The notes under the pieces were generated by a model. The model was given only the letters and a program-made list of their open reading frames with translations. It was not told the origin of the DNA and searched no databases. Shown here piece by piece: positions 1-5,033 of a stretch of DNA of 5,033 nucleotides. This DNA is from Chloroflexota bacterium (lineage in GTDB: Bacteria; Chloroflexota; Dormibacteria; Aeolococcales; Aeolococcaceae): positions 1 to 5,033 of the forward strand of contig DNAU01000371.1 of NCBI GenBank assembly GCA_003491925.1. Direction: 5' to 3'. Numbering within the stretch: position 1 is the first letter of the stretch; each line of letters begins with the position of its first letter. The translations under genes and the position numbers were made by a program.

Positions 1-1088
1 CGCACCACCGGCTGGTAGAAGAGCTCCAGCTCCTGATTGTCGAGGGCCTTGCGCAGCTCGGCGAGTCGCACCGCGCGATCCTCGACCTCGCTGATGGCAT
101 CCGCCGGCGTGTAGATCCTCCACCCGCGGCGAGCCTGCTTGGCGGCCTGCCGGGCGACGTCGGCATTGCGCATCAGGGTTACGGCGTCGTCCCCATGGTC
201 GGGGAAGTTGGCGATCCCGATGCTGATCTCGACCTCGAGGGGGTGCCCGTCGACGGGCAGCGGTTCCTTGAAGGCGGCTAGCACCTGGCGGGCGATGCGA
301 GCGCTCGCCGCCGGGGTGGCGCTCCCACCCGGGAGGATGGCGAAATCGTCGCCTCCCCTGCAGGCCACGACGTCGGTGGCCCGCAGGGTCTGGCGCAGCC
401 GCTCGGCGACCGCGGTGAGCAGCCGGTCGCCAGCGGCATGCCCCAGCCGCTCGTTGACCTCCGCGAAGCGGTCGATGTCGAGGAGAAAGAGGCTGAAAGG
501 GGTCCGCCGGGCCGCGGCGACCTGGATGCGGGCGAGCAGCTGCTCCTGGAGCTGGCGCTCGTTGGGAAGCCCGGTGAGGCTGTCGTGGAGGGCCTGGTGG
601 GCCACGGCCGCGGAGAGCGCGCGCACCTCCGACATCTCCAGGATCACCACGATCCGGCCGCCGGCGATCAGCCGGCTCTCGACGTGGACGGCGAAGCTGG
701 TCCCGTCACGCCGGAAGGCGGAGGTCTGGACCTCGGCGGGCCCATTCGCCCCGATGGGTGGCTCGGCGGCGCCCGGCCGGAAGGCGGGCAGGAGCTGCTC
801 CACGTGGCAGCCGGCCAGAATCCCCGCGGCTGCCCCGAAGAGGCGATCGGCGGCGCGGTTCGCGAGCGTGACCTGCCCCTCCCCGTCCAGGATCACGATG
901 GCCTCGGTCACGGCGTCGGCCACCGCCTGGAGCCGGGTCGCGGCATCGTGGAGGCCGGTGCTCAGCTCCGCCAGGCGGGCGCGCTCACGGCGGAGCTGCC
1001 GGCGGGCGAGGGCGAGGGCCAGCAGGGCGAGCAGAAGCAGGGTGCCGAGCGAGGCGAGGCCGGCGTACATGCGCTTTCGCGCCGACAC
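1..1088 (-). CDS. Membrane-anchored PAS-GGDEF-EAL cyclic-di-GMP enzyme, C-terminus beyond the window
   Basis: Predicted to make and/or break down the second messenger cyclic di-GMP at the inner face of the membrane. Translating the minus strand from GTG 1088 gives 362 residues with no stop before the window edge. Residues 8-25 are one hydrophobic helix (MYAGLASLGTLLLLALLAL), followed by a charged, probably coiled-coil linker at 26-55. A PAS domain spans about 55-153 (VILDGEGQ, NRAADRLFG, RRDGTSF). The GGDEF domain runs about 160-326: HDSLTGLPNE at 168-177, the metal/substrate segment DIDRF, and the active-site motif as GGDDF at 245-249. An RATD inhibitory site lies at 236-239, exactly five residues upstream of GGDDF. 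An EAL domain begins about residue 338 (LRKAL, ELELFYQPVV) and is cut before its EAL motif. GTG 1088 has GAGGG seven bases upstream; ATG 1070 is the alternative start and would remove six residues. The architecture is secure; which activity dominates cannot be judged without the EAL part. Confidence 0.93.
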   Translation of the reverse strand, partial: MSARKRMYAGLASLGTLLLLALLALALARRQLRRERARLAELSTGLHDAATRLQAVADAVTEAIVILDGEGQVTLANRAADRLFGAAAGILAGCHVEQLLPAFRPGAAEPPIGANGPAEVQTSAFRRDGTSFAVHVESRLIAGGRIVVILEMSEVRALSAAVAHQALHDSLTGLPNERQLQEQLLARIQVAAARRTPFSLFLLDIDRFAEVNERLGHAAGDRLLTAVAERLRQTLRATDVVACRGGDDFAILPGGSATPAASARIARQVLAAFKEPLPVDGHPLEVEISIGIANFPDHGDDAVTLMRNADVARQAAKQARRGWRIYTPADAISEVEDRAVRLAELRKALDNQELELFYQPVV

Positions 1089-1113
1089 TACCCGACCCTC
1101 GGCCTCAGTCCGC

Positions 1114-1139
1114 GACGGAGAAGTGACGGAGCGACGGAG
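1114..1139. repeat. Three copies of the heptamer GACGGAG (CTCCGTC on the minus strand)
   Basis: Exact copies lie at 1114-1120, 1125-1131 and 1133-1139, so their starts are 11 and 8 bases apart. They sit in the intergenic region, 26 to 51 bases upstream of the GTG start of the cyclic-di-GMP gene. Clustered direct repeats at such a place can be sites for a regulator, but the uneven spacing and GC-rich context make chance a real alternative. Confidence 0.35.
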
Positions 1140-1212
1140 AGTCGGTTCTGGGCCGCCCGAGCGGCGCCGTCATCCCGGCGGCACCCCTCGCCGGGCGTCC
1201 GTCAACCGGTGG

Positions 1213-1218
1213 TAGGGT
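1213..1218 (+). promoter_or_regulatory. Possible -10 element TAGGGT upstream of the SRPBCC gene
   Basis: TAGGGT matches the TAnnnT pattern of housekeeping promoters in GC-rich bacteria and is followed by the most AT-rich stretch of the region (GAATTCATTCAT). Transcription would then begin about 1225-1229, close to or at ATG 1229. No convincing -35 hexamer is visible. The same bases (AGGGTGA, 1214-1220) could instead act as a ribosome binding site for ATG 1229, so the two readings compete. Confidence 0.3.
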
Positions 1219-1228
1219 GAATTCATTC

Positions 1229-1264
1229 ATGGCACTCCAGGCTTCTCAGCCACCCCGGCGGTGA
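1229..1264 (+). CDS. Possible 11-codon leader peptide overlapping the next start codon
   Basis: ATG 1229 opens the frame MALQASQPPRR, whose TGA at 1262-1264 overlaps the GTG start at 1261 as GTGA. AGGGTGA lies eight bases upstream of the ATG and is a better ribosome binding site than anything before GTG 1261. A stop-start overlap of this kind is typical of translational coupling, so ribosomes ending here could restart on the SRPBCC gene. It is very short and may be fortuitous; the peptide itself has no recognisable function. Confidence 0.25.
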   Translation: MALQASQPPRR

Positions 1265-1722
1265 TCGAGGCAAGCTCCGACGTCACCGTCCCGGTCCGGC
1301 CGCCGGAGGCGTATGCCGCTCTCTCCGACCTCCGGCACGCCGACTGGCTCCCCGGCGTCAACAAACTCCGGCACATCGGCGGTCCACCCCAGGGGGTCGG
1401 GGCCCGCTACGAGGTGGAGGCCGAGGTGGCCGGTCGGAGCTTCAGCGGTGTCCTGGCCTGCACCGAGGACCTCCCGCCGGAGCGCACCGTCATGACCATC
1501 GAGGATGGCCTCGATCTGACCATCACCGCAACCGCCCGGCCGGCGGGGCGTGGAACCCGGGTGATGCTCACCGTCCGCTACTCCGTTGGCGGCGGGATCG
1601 CCGGCCGCGCGCTCGAGCGAGCCACTGCCGGGCTCGCGCGCCGCGAGGTGGCTCGGGCCATGGAACGGTTCGCCGCCACCTTCACCCGCGCTGCTCCGAC
1701 GCGCGTCCGAGCCGGCACGTGA
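1261..1722 (+). CDS. SRPBCC (START/polyketide cyclase-like) family protein
   Basis: A 153-residue cytoplasmic protein with the layout of the SRPBCC/Bet v1 helix-grip fold, which forms a deep pocket for a hydrophobic ligand. A first strand (about 3-12, SSDVTVPV) leads into the typical PPEAYAALSD helix and the HADWLPGV turn at 26-33. A run of strands follows (GVGARYEVEAEV at 46-57, FSGVLACTEDLPPERTVMTIE, LTITATARP, RVMLTVRYSV), and a long C-terminal helix covers about 112-141. Size and order match the Polyketide_cyc2/COQ10-like group, whose members range from cyclases to lipid carriers; nothing shows the ligand here. GTG 1261 is the first conventional start after an in-frame TAG at 1213 and places the family start correctly, although it has no good ribosome binding site of its own. 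It probably forms a two-gene unit with the sigma-like gene that begins 45 bases after its stop. Confidence 0.85.
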   Translation: MIEASSDVTVPVRPPEAYAALSDLRHADWLPGVNKLRHIGGPPQGVGARYEVEAEVAGRSFSGVLACTEDLPPERTVMTIEDGLDLTITATARPAGRGTRVMLTVRYSVGGGIAGRALERATAGLARREVARAMERFAATFTRAAPTRVRAGT

Positions 1723-1767
1723 GCCGCCCCTCGTGGGTCCCGGGTGGGGGACCATGCTGATCCGCCG

Positions 1768-2361
1768 ATGAGCGGTCGCGACGACGACACCGAGCTCGAC
1801 TCTCTCGCGGCTCAGGCGCGCTCCCACCCGCCGCTCTCCGCCGCCGCCACGGACCGGCTGATCGGCGCCGCCCGCGGGGGCGACCGCCTGGCTCGCGAGT
1901 CGCTGGTGGAGCATTCCCTCGGCGCGGTGCTGGCCGAGGCCGTGGCCCATCGCGGCCACGGGGTGGAGGTCACCGACCTCTACCAGGAGGGCTCGCTGGC
2001 GATGGTGGTGGCGATCGAGGAGTACATCCAGCGCGGCGGCTCAGGGCCCGGCTTGGCCGGCTACGTCCGCCGGGTCGTCGCCGCCCACCTCGGTGGGCTC
2101 GTCGAGGAGGCCGAGGCTGCCGCCGCCGAGGCCGCCGCCCTCGTCGAGGACGCCCGTCTGCTGGAGGTCGCCCAGGTCGCGCTGCGTGGGCAGATCGGGC
2201 ACGAGCCCAGCGCGACCGAGCTCGCCGCGGTTCTCCTCTGGCCACGCGAGCGGGTCGAGTTGATCGCCGGCATGGTCGCCTCGGCCCGCGATGCCTTCGA
2301 CGCCGAGATTGTCGAGTTCCTCGACGATGACGACGCCGTCGACGTGGACGGCGAGGGGTAG
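1768..2361 (+). CDS. Sigma-70-like protein lacking region 4, with acidic C-terminal tail
   Basis: A 197-residue protein resembling part of a group 1-3 sigma-70 factor. Residues 22-55 match the region 1.2/2.1 pattern (PLSAAATDRLIGAARGGDRL, then ARESLVEHSL). Residues 68-91 match the core-polymerase-binding region 2.2 (VTDLYQEGSLAMVVAIEEY, compare the consensus DLIQEGNLGLMRAVEKF). Residues 93-112 occupy the place of regions 2.3-2.4 but have no tryptophan and little else expected for promoter melting or -10 reading (GLAGYVRRVVAAHL). An Ala/Glu-rich helix follows, then a region 3-like segment at 132-169 (GHEPSATELAAVL). Region 4, the -35-binding helix-turn-helix, is absent; the chain ends in acidic EFLDDDDAVDVDGEG. 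It may bind core RNA polymerase without acting as a normal sigma factor, or be a diverged remnant; this is inference. ATG 1768 was chosen; GTG 1744 adds eight residues. Neither has a clear ribosome binding site. Confidence 0.7.
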   Translation: MSGRDDDTELDSLAAQARSHPPLSAAATDRLIGAARGGDRLARESLVEHSLGAVLAEAVAHRGHGVEVTDLYQEGSLAMVVAIEEYIQRGGSGPGLAGYVRRVVAAHLGGLVEEAEAAAAEAAALVEDARLLEVAQVALRGQIGHEPSATELAAVLLWPRERVELIAGMVASARDAFDAEIVEFLDDDDAVDVDGEG

Positions 2362-2369
2362 GCGTCGCC

Positions 2370-3578
2370 TCAGCGCTCGCGCAGGTCCTCGTGGCGCCAG
2401 TCGAGGTCGCGGAGCTCAGCCGCCGCCGCGCCCCGGCGCACCGCGTCGGGGCCGAACCTGCGGCGCAGCGAATCCAGGGTCGCGTCGAGCCGGCGCTCGC
2501 GGTCGGTGGCCGGCGCGGAGAAGAGATCGAGCTGGGCGGCATCCTCCAGGTTGTGGACGCCCACCCCGAGCAGACGGACCGGCTGGCCGGGCTGACGGGT
2601 GGCGGCGAGGAGGGAGATCGCCGCGGACGTGATCGCCGCGTCGCTGTCGCCCCCTCCGTCGAGCGATTGCTGCCGGGTCACCGTCGTGAAGTCGGCGTCG
2701 CGCAGCTTGAGGCTGACCGTCCGGGCGCTGAGCCCGGCGGCACGCAGCCTCCGTCCCACATCGGCTGCGAGATGGCGCACCCGCTCGCGGAGCTGGGCGG
2801 GGTCGATGACGTCGCGATCGTAGGTCTCCTCGCGAGAGATGGACTTGGGGGCGGTGGGTGGGGTGACCGGCGAGGTGTCGATCCCCTGCGCGCGCCGGGT
2901 CAGGGAGAGGGCTGCCGCCCTTCCCAGGCGTCGCTCGAGCAGCGCGGCCGGATGGCTGGCCAGGTCGCCCAGCGTTCGCAGACCGAGGCCGGAGAGGGTG
3001 GCCGCGGTCGCCGGCCCCAGCCCGGGAAGGGTGCGCAGGGGGAGCGGTCGGAGGAACTCCAGCTCCTCCCCCGGAGCCACCACCACGAAACCGCGCGGCT
3101 TGCGCAGGTCGGAGGCGATCTTGGCGACCGTCTTGGAGGTGGCGACGCCGAAGCTGGCGTGGAGCCCGGTCACCTCGTGGATCCGGTCGCGGAGCTGGGC
3201 GGCCATCTCCGGGGGCTCGCCCGGGGTGGCCGTGACGTCCAGGTAGGCCTCGTCCAGGGAGAGCGGCTCGACCAGCGGGGTCAGCGCGCGTGCGAGCGCG
3301 AAGATCCGGGTCGAGGCCTGGCGGTAGGCGGGGAAGTCCACGGGCAGCACGACGGCGGTCGGGCAGAGCCGGACCGCCCGCGCCAGCGGCATCGCGGAGT
3401 GGACCCCGTAGTGGCGCGCCTCATAGGAGGCGGCCGAGACCACGGCCCGAGCGGTCCGTCCGCCCCCCCCGCCCCCGACGATCACCGGGCGTCCGCGCAG
3501 CTCGGGGCGCCGCAGCTGCTCCACCGACGCGTAGAAGGCGTCGAGGTCAAGATGGATGATCGCCCGCACCCAGCCCAT
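2370..3578 (-). CDS. dinB: DNA polymerase IV (Y-family translesion polymerase)
   Basis: Low-fidelity polymerase that extends DNA past lesions or mismatched ends in the cytoplasm. The 402 residues follow the full Y-family plan. HLDLDAFYASVE at 9-20 carries catalytic Asp11 and a steric-gate Tyr16. SASYEAR-type fingers sequence lies near 48-54, SLDEAYLD at 107-114 supplies Asp109 and Glu110, and SFGVATSKTVAKIASD lies at 142-157. A helix-hairpin-helix thumb is at 184-210 (LPGLGPATAATLSGLG), and the little-finger domain covers about 244-345 (KSISREETYDRDV). QLDLF at 349-353 is a textbook beta-clamp-binding pentapeptide, followed by a 49-residue tail with the usual DSLRRRFGPDAV segment. ATG 3578 puts the catalytic Asp a few residues further in than in E. 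coli DinB; GTG at codon 4 is an alternative, and neither has a strong ribosome binding site. It is last of four co-directional genes, 51 bases after the HTH gene. A glycine run at 35-40 is encoded by a G5-C-G8 tract. Confidence 0.97.
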   Translation of the reverse strand: MGWVRAIIHLDLDAFYASVEQLRRPELRGRPVIVGGGGGGRTARAVVSAASYEARHYGVHSAMPLARAVRLCPTAVVLPVDFPAYRQASTRIFALARALTPLVEPLSLDEAYLDVTATPGEPPEMAAQLRDRIHEVTGLHASFGVATSKTVAKIASDLRKPRGFVVVAPGEELEFLRPLPLRTLPGLGPATAATLSGLGLRTLGDLASHPAALLERRLGRAAALSLTRRAQGIDTSPVTPPTAPKSISREETYDRDVIDPAQLRERVRHLAADVGRRLRAAGLSARTVSLKLRDADFTTVTRQQSLDGGGDSDAAITSAAISLLAATRQPGQPVRLLGVGVHNLEDAAQLDLFSAPATDRERRLDATLDSLRRRFGPDAVRRGAAAAELRDLDWRHEDLRER

Positions 3579-3595
3579 GGGCCGATTCTGGGGCT

Positions 3596-3607
3596 CCGCC
3601 TCGGCGG
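3596..3607. promoter_or_regulatory. Short GC hairpin in the leader of dinB
   Basis: CCGCCTCGGCGG is a perfect inverted repeat that can fold as a four- or five-pair stem with a very small loop. It lies 18 to 29 bases upstream of the dinB ATG, in the 51-base gap after the HTH gene. It has no T tract and so does not look like an intrinsic terminator. It might influence translation of dinB, but short GC palindromes are common in DNA of this composition. Confidence 0.2.
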
Positions 3608-3629
3608 GCGGGCAGGCCGCGCGCGGGGC

Positions 3630-3911
3630 TCAGGTCGAGACGCCGGCCGCGCGGGCCTCCGCCCGGCTCTGGAACTCCCTCAGGTCGTCCTCGCCGAGGT
3701 AGCCGGCAGCCATCAGCAGCTCGACATAGGTGACCCCGAGGTGGGGGGCGGCGCGACGGAGCACCCAGGGCGGCGGGTTGTCCTTGTTCTTGTTGACCGC
3801 CTGGTAGAAGTAGATCTGGTTGAGATCGCAGAGCAGAGCCAGCCGGTGCAGCGAGATGCCGCGGTCGCGGCATCGCTGCTTCAAGTACTCGCGGAAGGCG
3901 GCGTCCATCAT
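3630..3911 (-). CDS. Small XRE-like helix-turn-helix protein
   Basis: A 93-residue predicted DNA-binding protein consisting essentially of one lambda-repressor-type (Cro/C1, XRE) domain. Residues 3-18 form an amphipathic first helix (DAAFREYLKQRCRDRG). ISLHRLALLCDLNQIYFYQ at 19-37 matches the helix-turn-helix core. VLRRAAPHLGVTYVELLMAAGYL at 50-72 (in part LGVTYVELLMAAGYL) matches the last helices and the LLxAAGY ending typical of these regulators. A short charged tail follows (EDDLREFQSRAEARAAG); there is no sensor, metal or oligomerisation domain. AGGA six bases before ATG 3911 supports this start; the adjacent ATG 3908 is nearly as good. It lies 27 bases after the HAD gene and 51 before dinB, all on the same strand, so it is probably in one transcript with them. 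A role in controlling dinB or the operon is inference from position only. Confidence 0.85.
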   Translation of the reverse strand: MMDAAFREYLKQRCRDRGISLHRLALLCDLNQIYFYQAVNKNKDNPPPWVLRRAAPHLGVTYVELLMAAGYLGEDDLREFQSRAEARAAGVST

Positions 3912-3938
3912 CAGCGTTCCTGCCAGGTCATTCGGGAA

Positions 3939-4745
3939 TCAACCGGATGTGTCGTCGCCAACGACGCTACCACGGTTGCGCCCGTCGTGTGACGGGAACA
4001 GCAGTTCGACAAGGTCGGGGAGGGTGTCGATGACCGCATCCGCGTCATCCGGCCCCGGATCGTCCCGGTGCTGGCGGACGCGGATGGTCGCCAAACCCGC
4101 CGCGCGGGCGCCGGCCACGTCCTCGCGGCGGCGGTCGCCCACCATCGCGCTCCGTTCGGCCTCGACACCCAGGGCGCGCAGGGCGGCGACGAAGATCTCG
4201 GGTGCCGGCTTGCGCCGGCCGACCTCGCTGGAGAGGGTGACGCTGTCAAGCAGACCGGTGAGGCCGAGATGCGCGAGCTGCCCGCGCAGGCTGCGCGGAC
4301 GGTACGGGGCGTTCGAGCAGAGACCGAGACGGAGGCCGCGCCGGCGGAGCTCGCTCAGCGTGTCCGCGGTCGCGGGCGGAAGCGCGACCCCCTCCCACCA
4401 GGCCCGCTGAGCCAGGGCGGCCACCTCGTCGAACAGCCCATCGGAGAGTCGCAGGCCGAGTGCCGCGTAGGCGCGGCGCTCCTCGGCCACGGCGTCGATC
4501 TCGCTCAGGGCACCGCTCGCCTCGTGGCGGGCCACCGACTCCTCGACCCGGTCGTGGATCTCGGCGAGCAGCGTGTCGGCAGGCGGGACCGGGCCCACCC
4601 CGGCCGCCCGGAGCCGGACGGCGATCTCCTCGTGGGCCCGGAGCAGGGCCTCCGTGGGGCGGCTGAACGAGACCAGGGTCAGACCGTAGTCGAGGAGCAG
4701 GGCATCGATCGGGCGCCCGCCCAACCGCGCCCCGTCCGGCCCCAT
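3939..4745 (-). CDS. HAD-superfamily hydrolase with an atypical motif I
   Basis: A 268-residue cytoplasmic HAD-superfamily protein, subfamily IA-like with a helical cap. Motif I is LLLDYGLTLV: nucleophile Asp19 and Thr23 are present, but the second aspartate of DxDxT, the usual general acid/base of HAD phosphatases, is Gly21. The helical cap spans about 30-115. Motif II is LCSNAP with Ser144, motif III is GRRKPAPEIF with Lys179, and motif IV is VGDRRREDVAGA with Asp204 and Asp209, so the rest of the active site is intact. Glycine at the second position occurs in some HAD subgroups (DxGG-type motif I), so the protein may still be an enzyme, but the substrate cannot be named and phosphatase activity is uncertain. 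ATG 4745 overlaps the preceding gene's stop as TGATG, which suggests translational coupling and accounts for the weak ribosome binding site. The HTH gene follows after 27 bases. Confidence 0.92.
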   Translation of the reverse strand: MGPDGARLGGRPIDALLLDYGLTLVSFSRPTEALLRAHEEIAVRLRAAGVGPVPPADTLLAEIHDRVEESVARHEASGALSEIDAVAEERRAYAALGLRLSDGLFDEVAALAQRAWWEGVALPPATADTLSELRRRGLRLGLCSNAPYRPRSLRGQLAHLGLTGLLDSVTLSSEVGRRKPAPEIFVAALRALGVEAERSAMVGDRRREDVAGARAAGLATIRVRQHRDDPGPDDADAVIDTLPDLVELLFPSHDGRNRGSVVGDDTSG

Positions 4746-5033
4746 CAGCCGGGCTGACGTCCGCGGCCCGTGCCGCCCCGACGCTTGCGCCCCGACACTC
4801 TCCGCCTCCTTCTCCTGCCGGCGCCGCCCCGCTCCGCGGGGCGGGCGAATCGGTCGTAGAAGGTCTTCGCGGGGTGTGGATCCCCGGGAAGCCGAGCGGT
4901 GGCGCCGGGCGCAGCCTCCACCCGCGCCACGTACTCCGCCAGCAGCGCCTCCAGGGGCCGCTTGTTGCTCGCCGACGGCGACGCCGTCTCGGCCCAGGGC
5001 TGGGCGGTGGTGGTCTCGGCATCGGGCGCCGGC
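4745..5033 (-). CDS. Unrecognised protein with arginine-rich C-terminal tail (N-terminus beyond the window)
   Basis: An open frame enters from the right edge and gives 95 residues before TGA at 4747-4745. I do not recognise the family. The first 22 residues are a Pro/Thr/Ser/Ala-rich linker (PAPDAETTTAQPW). A short predicted helix follows (KRPLEALLAEYVARVEAA, 24-41), then LPGDPHPAKTFYDRFARP at 48-65, the segment most likely to be conserved. The tail is strongly basic, with RRRRRRVSGRKRR at 73-85 and further Gly/Arg, as in proteins that contact nucleic acid or ribosomes. The stop overlaps the ATG of the HAD gene (TGATG), which supports this as the true frame and places it first among the visible genes of the operon. 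A GTG at 4930 could start a 61-residue version, but the frame stays open and protein-like upstream of it. Function unknown. Confidence 0.65.
   Translation of the reverse strand, partial: PAPDAETTTAQPWAETASPSASNKRPLEALLAEYVARVEAAPGATARLPGDPHPAKTFYDRFARPAERGGAGRRRRRRVSGRKRRGGTGRGRQPG

Noticed and set aside
1085..1090. TAGTGT as a -10 element for the cyclic-di-GMP gene
   Set aside because: It overlaps the preferred GTG start, has no -35 partner, and would work only if ATG 1070 were the true start.
139..1220. Two overlapping plus-strand open frames of 260-358 codons
   Set aside because: Both are antisense to the GGDEF-EAL gene, which has clear domain motifs on the minus strand; their translations are repetitive Arg/Ser/Ala or Gly/Glu-rich without any recognisable domain.
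1754..1771. Five-codon frame MLIRR whose TGA overlaps ATG 1768 of the sigma-like gene
   Set aside because: It is too short and has no properly spaced ribosome site; it resembles the 1229 leader frame, but chance is sufficient.
1970..2542. An arginine-rich 190-codon minus-strand frame
   Set aside because: It is antisense to the sigma-like gene and overlaps the dinB end in another frame; the composition is that of a shadow frame.
2391..3992. A 533-codon open frame on the plus strand, longer than dinB itself
   Set aside because: It is antisense to dinB and the HTH gene, whose products have unmistakable motifs. Its translation is low-complexity Gly/Arg/Ala-rich, as expected of the opposite strand of GC-biased codons.
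4307..4440. GTTCGA and TCGAAC half-sites resembling a LexA box
   Set aside because: They are isolated half-sites within HAD coding sequence, not arranged as a palindrome and not near a start.
4068..4757. A 229-codon plus-strand frame opposite the HAD gene
   Set aside because: The HAD motifs I-IV on the minus strand settle the coding strand; this frame shows no domain.
4246..5022. A 258-codon minus-strand frame across the HAD gene and the partial gene
   Set aside because: It is out of frame with the HAD motifs and has extreme Pro/Arg/Gly composition. The HAD frame and the TGATG-linked frame explain the same DNA better.

Overview
The window is very GC-rich DNA (about 70% by eye) with dense genes and a strong G/C bias at third codon positions. 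That fits an actinobacterium, a GC-rich Chloroflexota or a neighbouring Terrabacteria lineage; nothing here fixes the taxon. No rRNA, tRNA, CRISPR array, insertion sequence or phage gene is visible. The genes look like ordinary chromosomal regulatory and housekeeping genes. No stretch over 300 bases lacks a gene; the longest gap is about 170 bases (1089-1260).

Left block (1-1088, minus strand): the first 362 residues of a membrane-anchored cyclic-di-GMP enzyme. It has one transmembrane helix, a coiled-coil linker, a PAS sensor domain, a GGDEF domain with an intact inhibitory site, and the first residues of an EAL domain that leaves the window. Because its stop lies outside, it is easily overlooked in favour of shadow frames on the plus strand. 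A divergent intergenic region (1089-1228) holds three copies of a seven-base repeat and candidate -10 elements.

Middle block (1229-2361, plus strand): a probable two-gene unit. The first gene is a small START/SRPBCC-fold protein starting at GTG 1261, possibly coupled to an 11-codon leader frame. The second is a sigma-70-like protein that keeps resemblance to regions 1.2-2.2 and 3 but lacks the aromatic promoter-melting residues and the whole of region 4, ending instead in an acidic tail. This is the least conventional gene of the window.

Right block (2370-5033, minus strand): four genes reading the same way and closely spaced. In transcription order they are the C-terminal 95 residues of an unrecognised protein with an arginine-rich tail, a HAD-family hydrolase whose start overlaps the preceding stop (TGATG), a 93-residue helix-turn-helix protein, and DNA polymerase IV (dinB). 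The polymerase has all expected catalytic residues and a QLDLF sliding-clamp motif. No SOS box was found, so the small DNA-binding protein is a candidate local regulator. The polymerase gene and the sigma-like gene converge with only eight bases between their stops.

I see no clearly new multi-gene system. The points most worth a second look are the sigma-like protein without region 4, the HAD protein whose second motif-I aspartate is glycine, and the HTH-dinB pairing.
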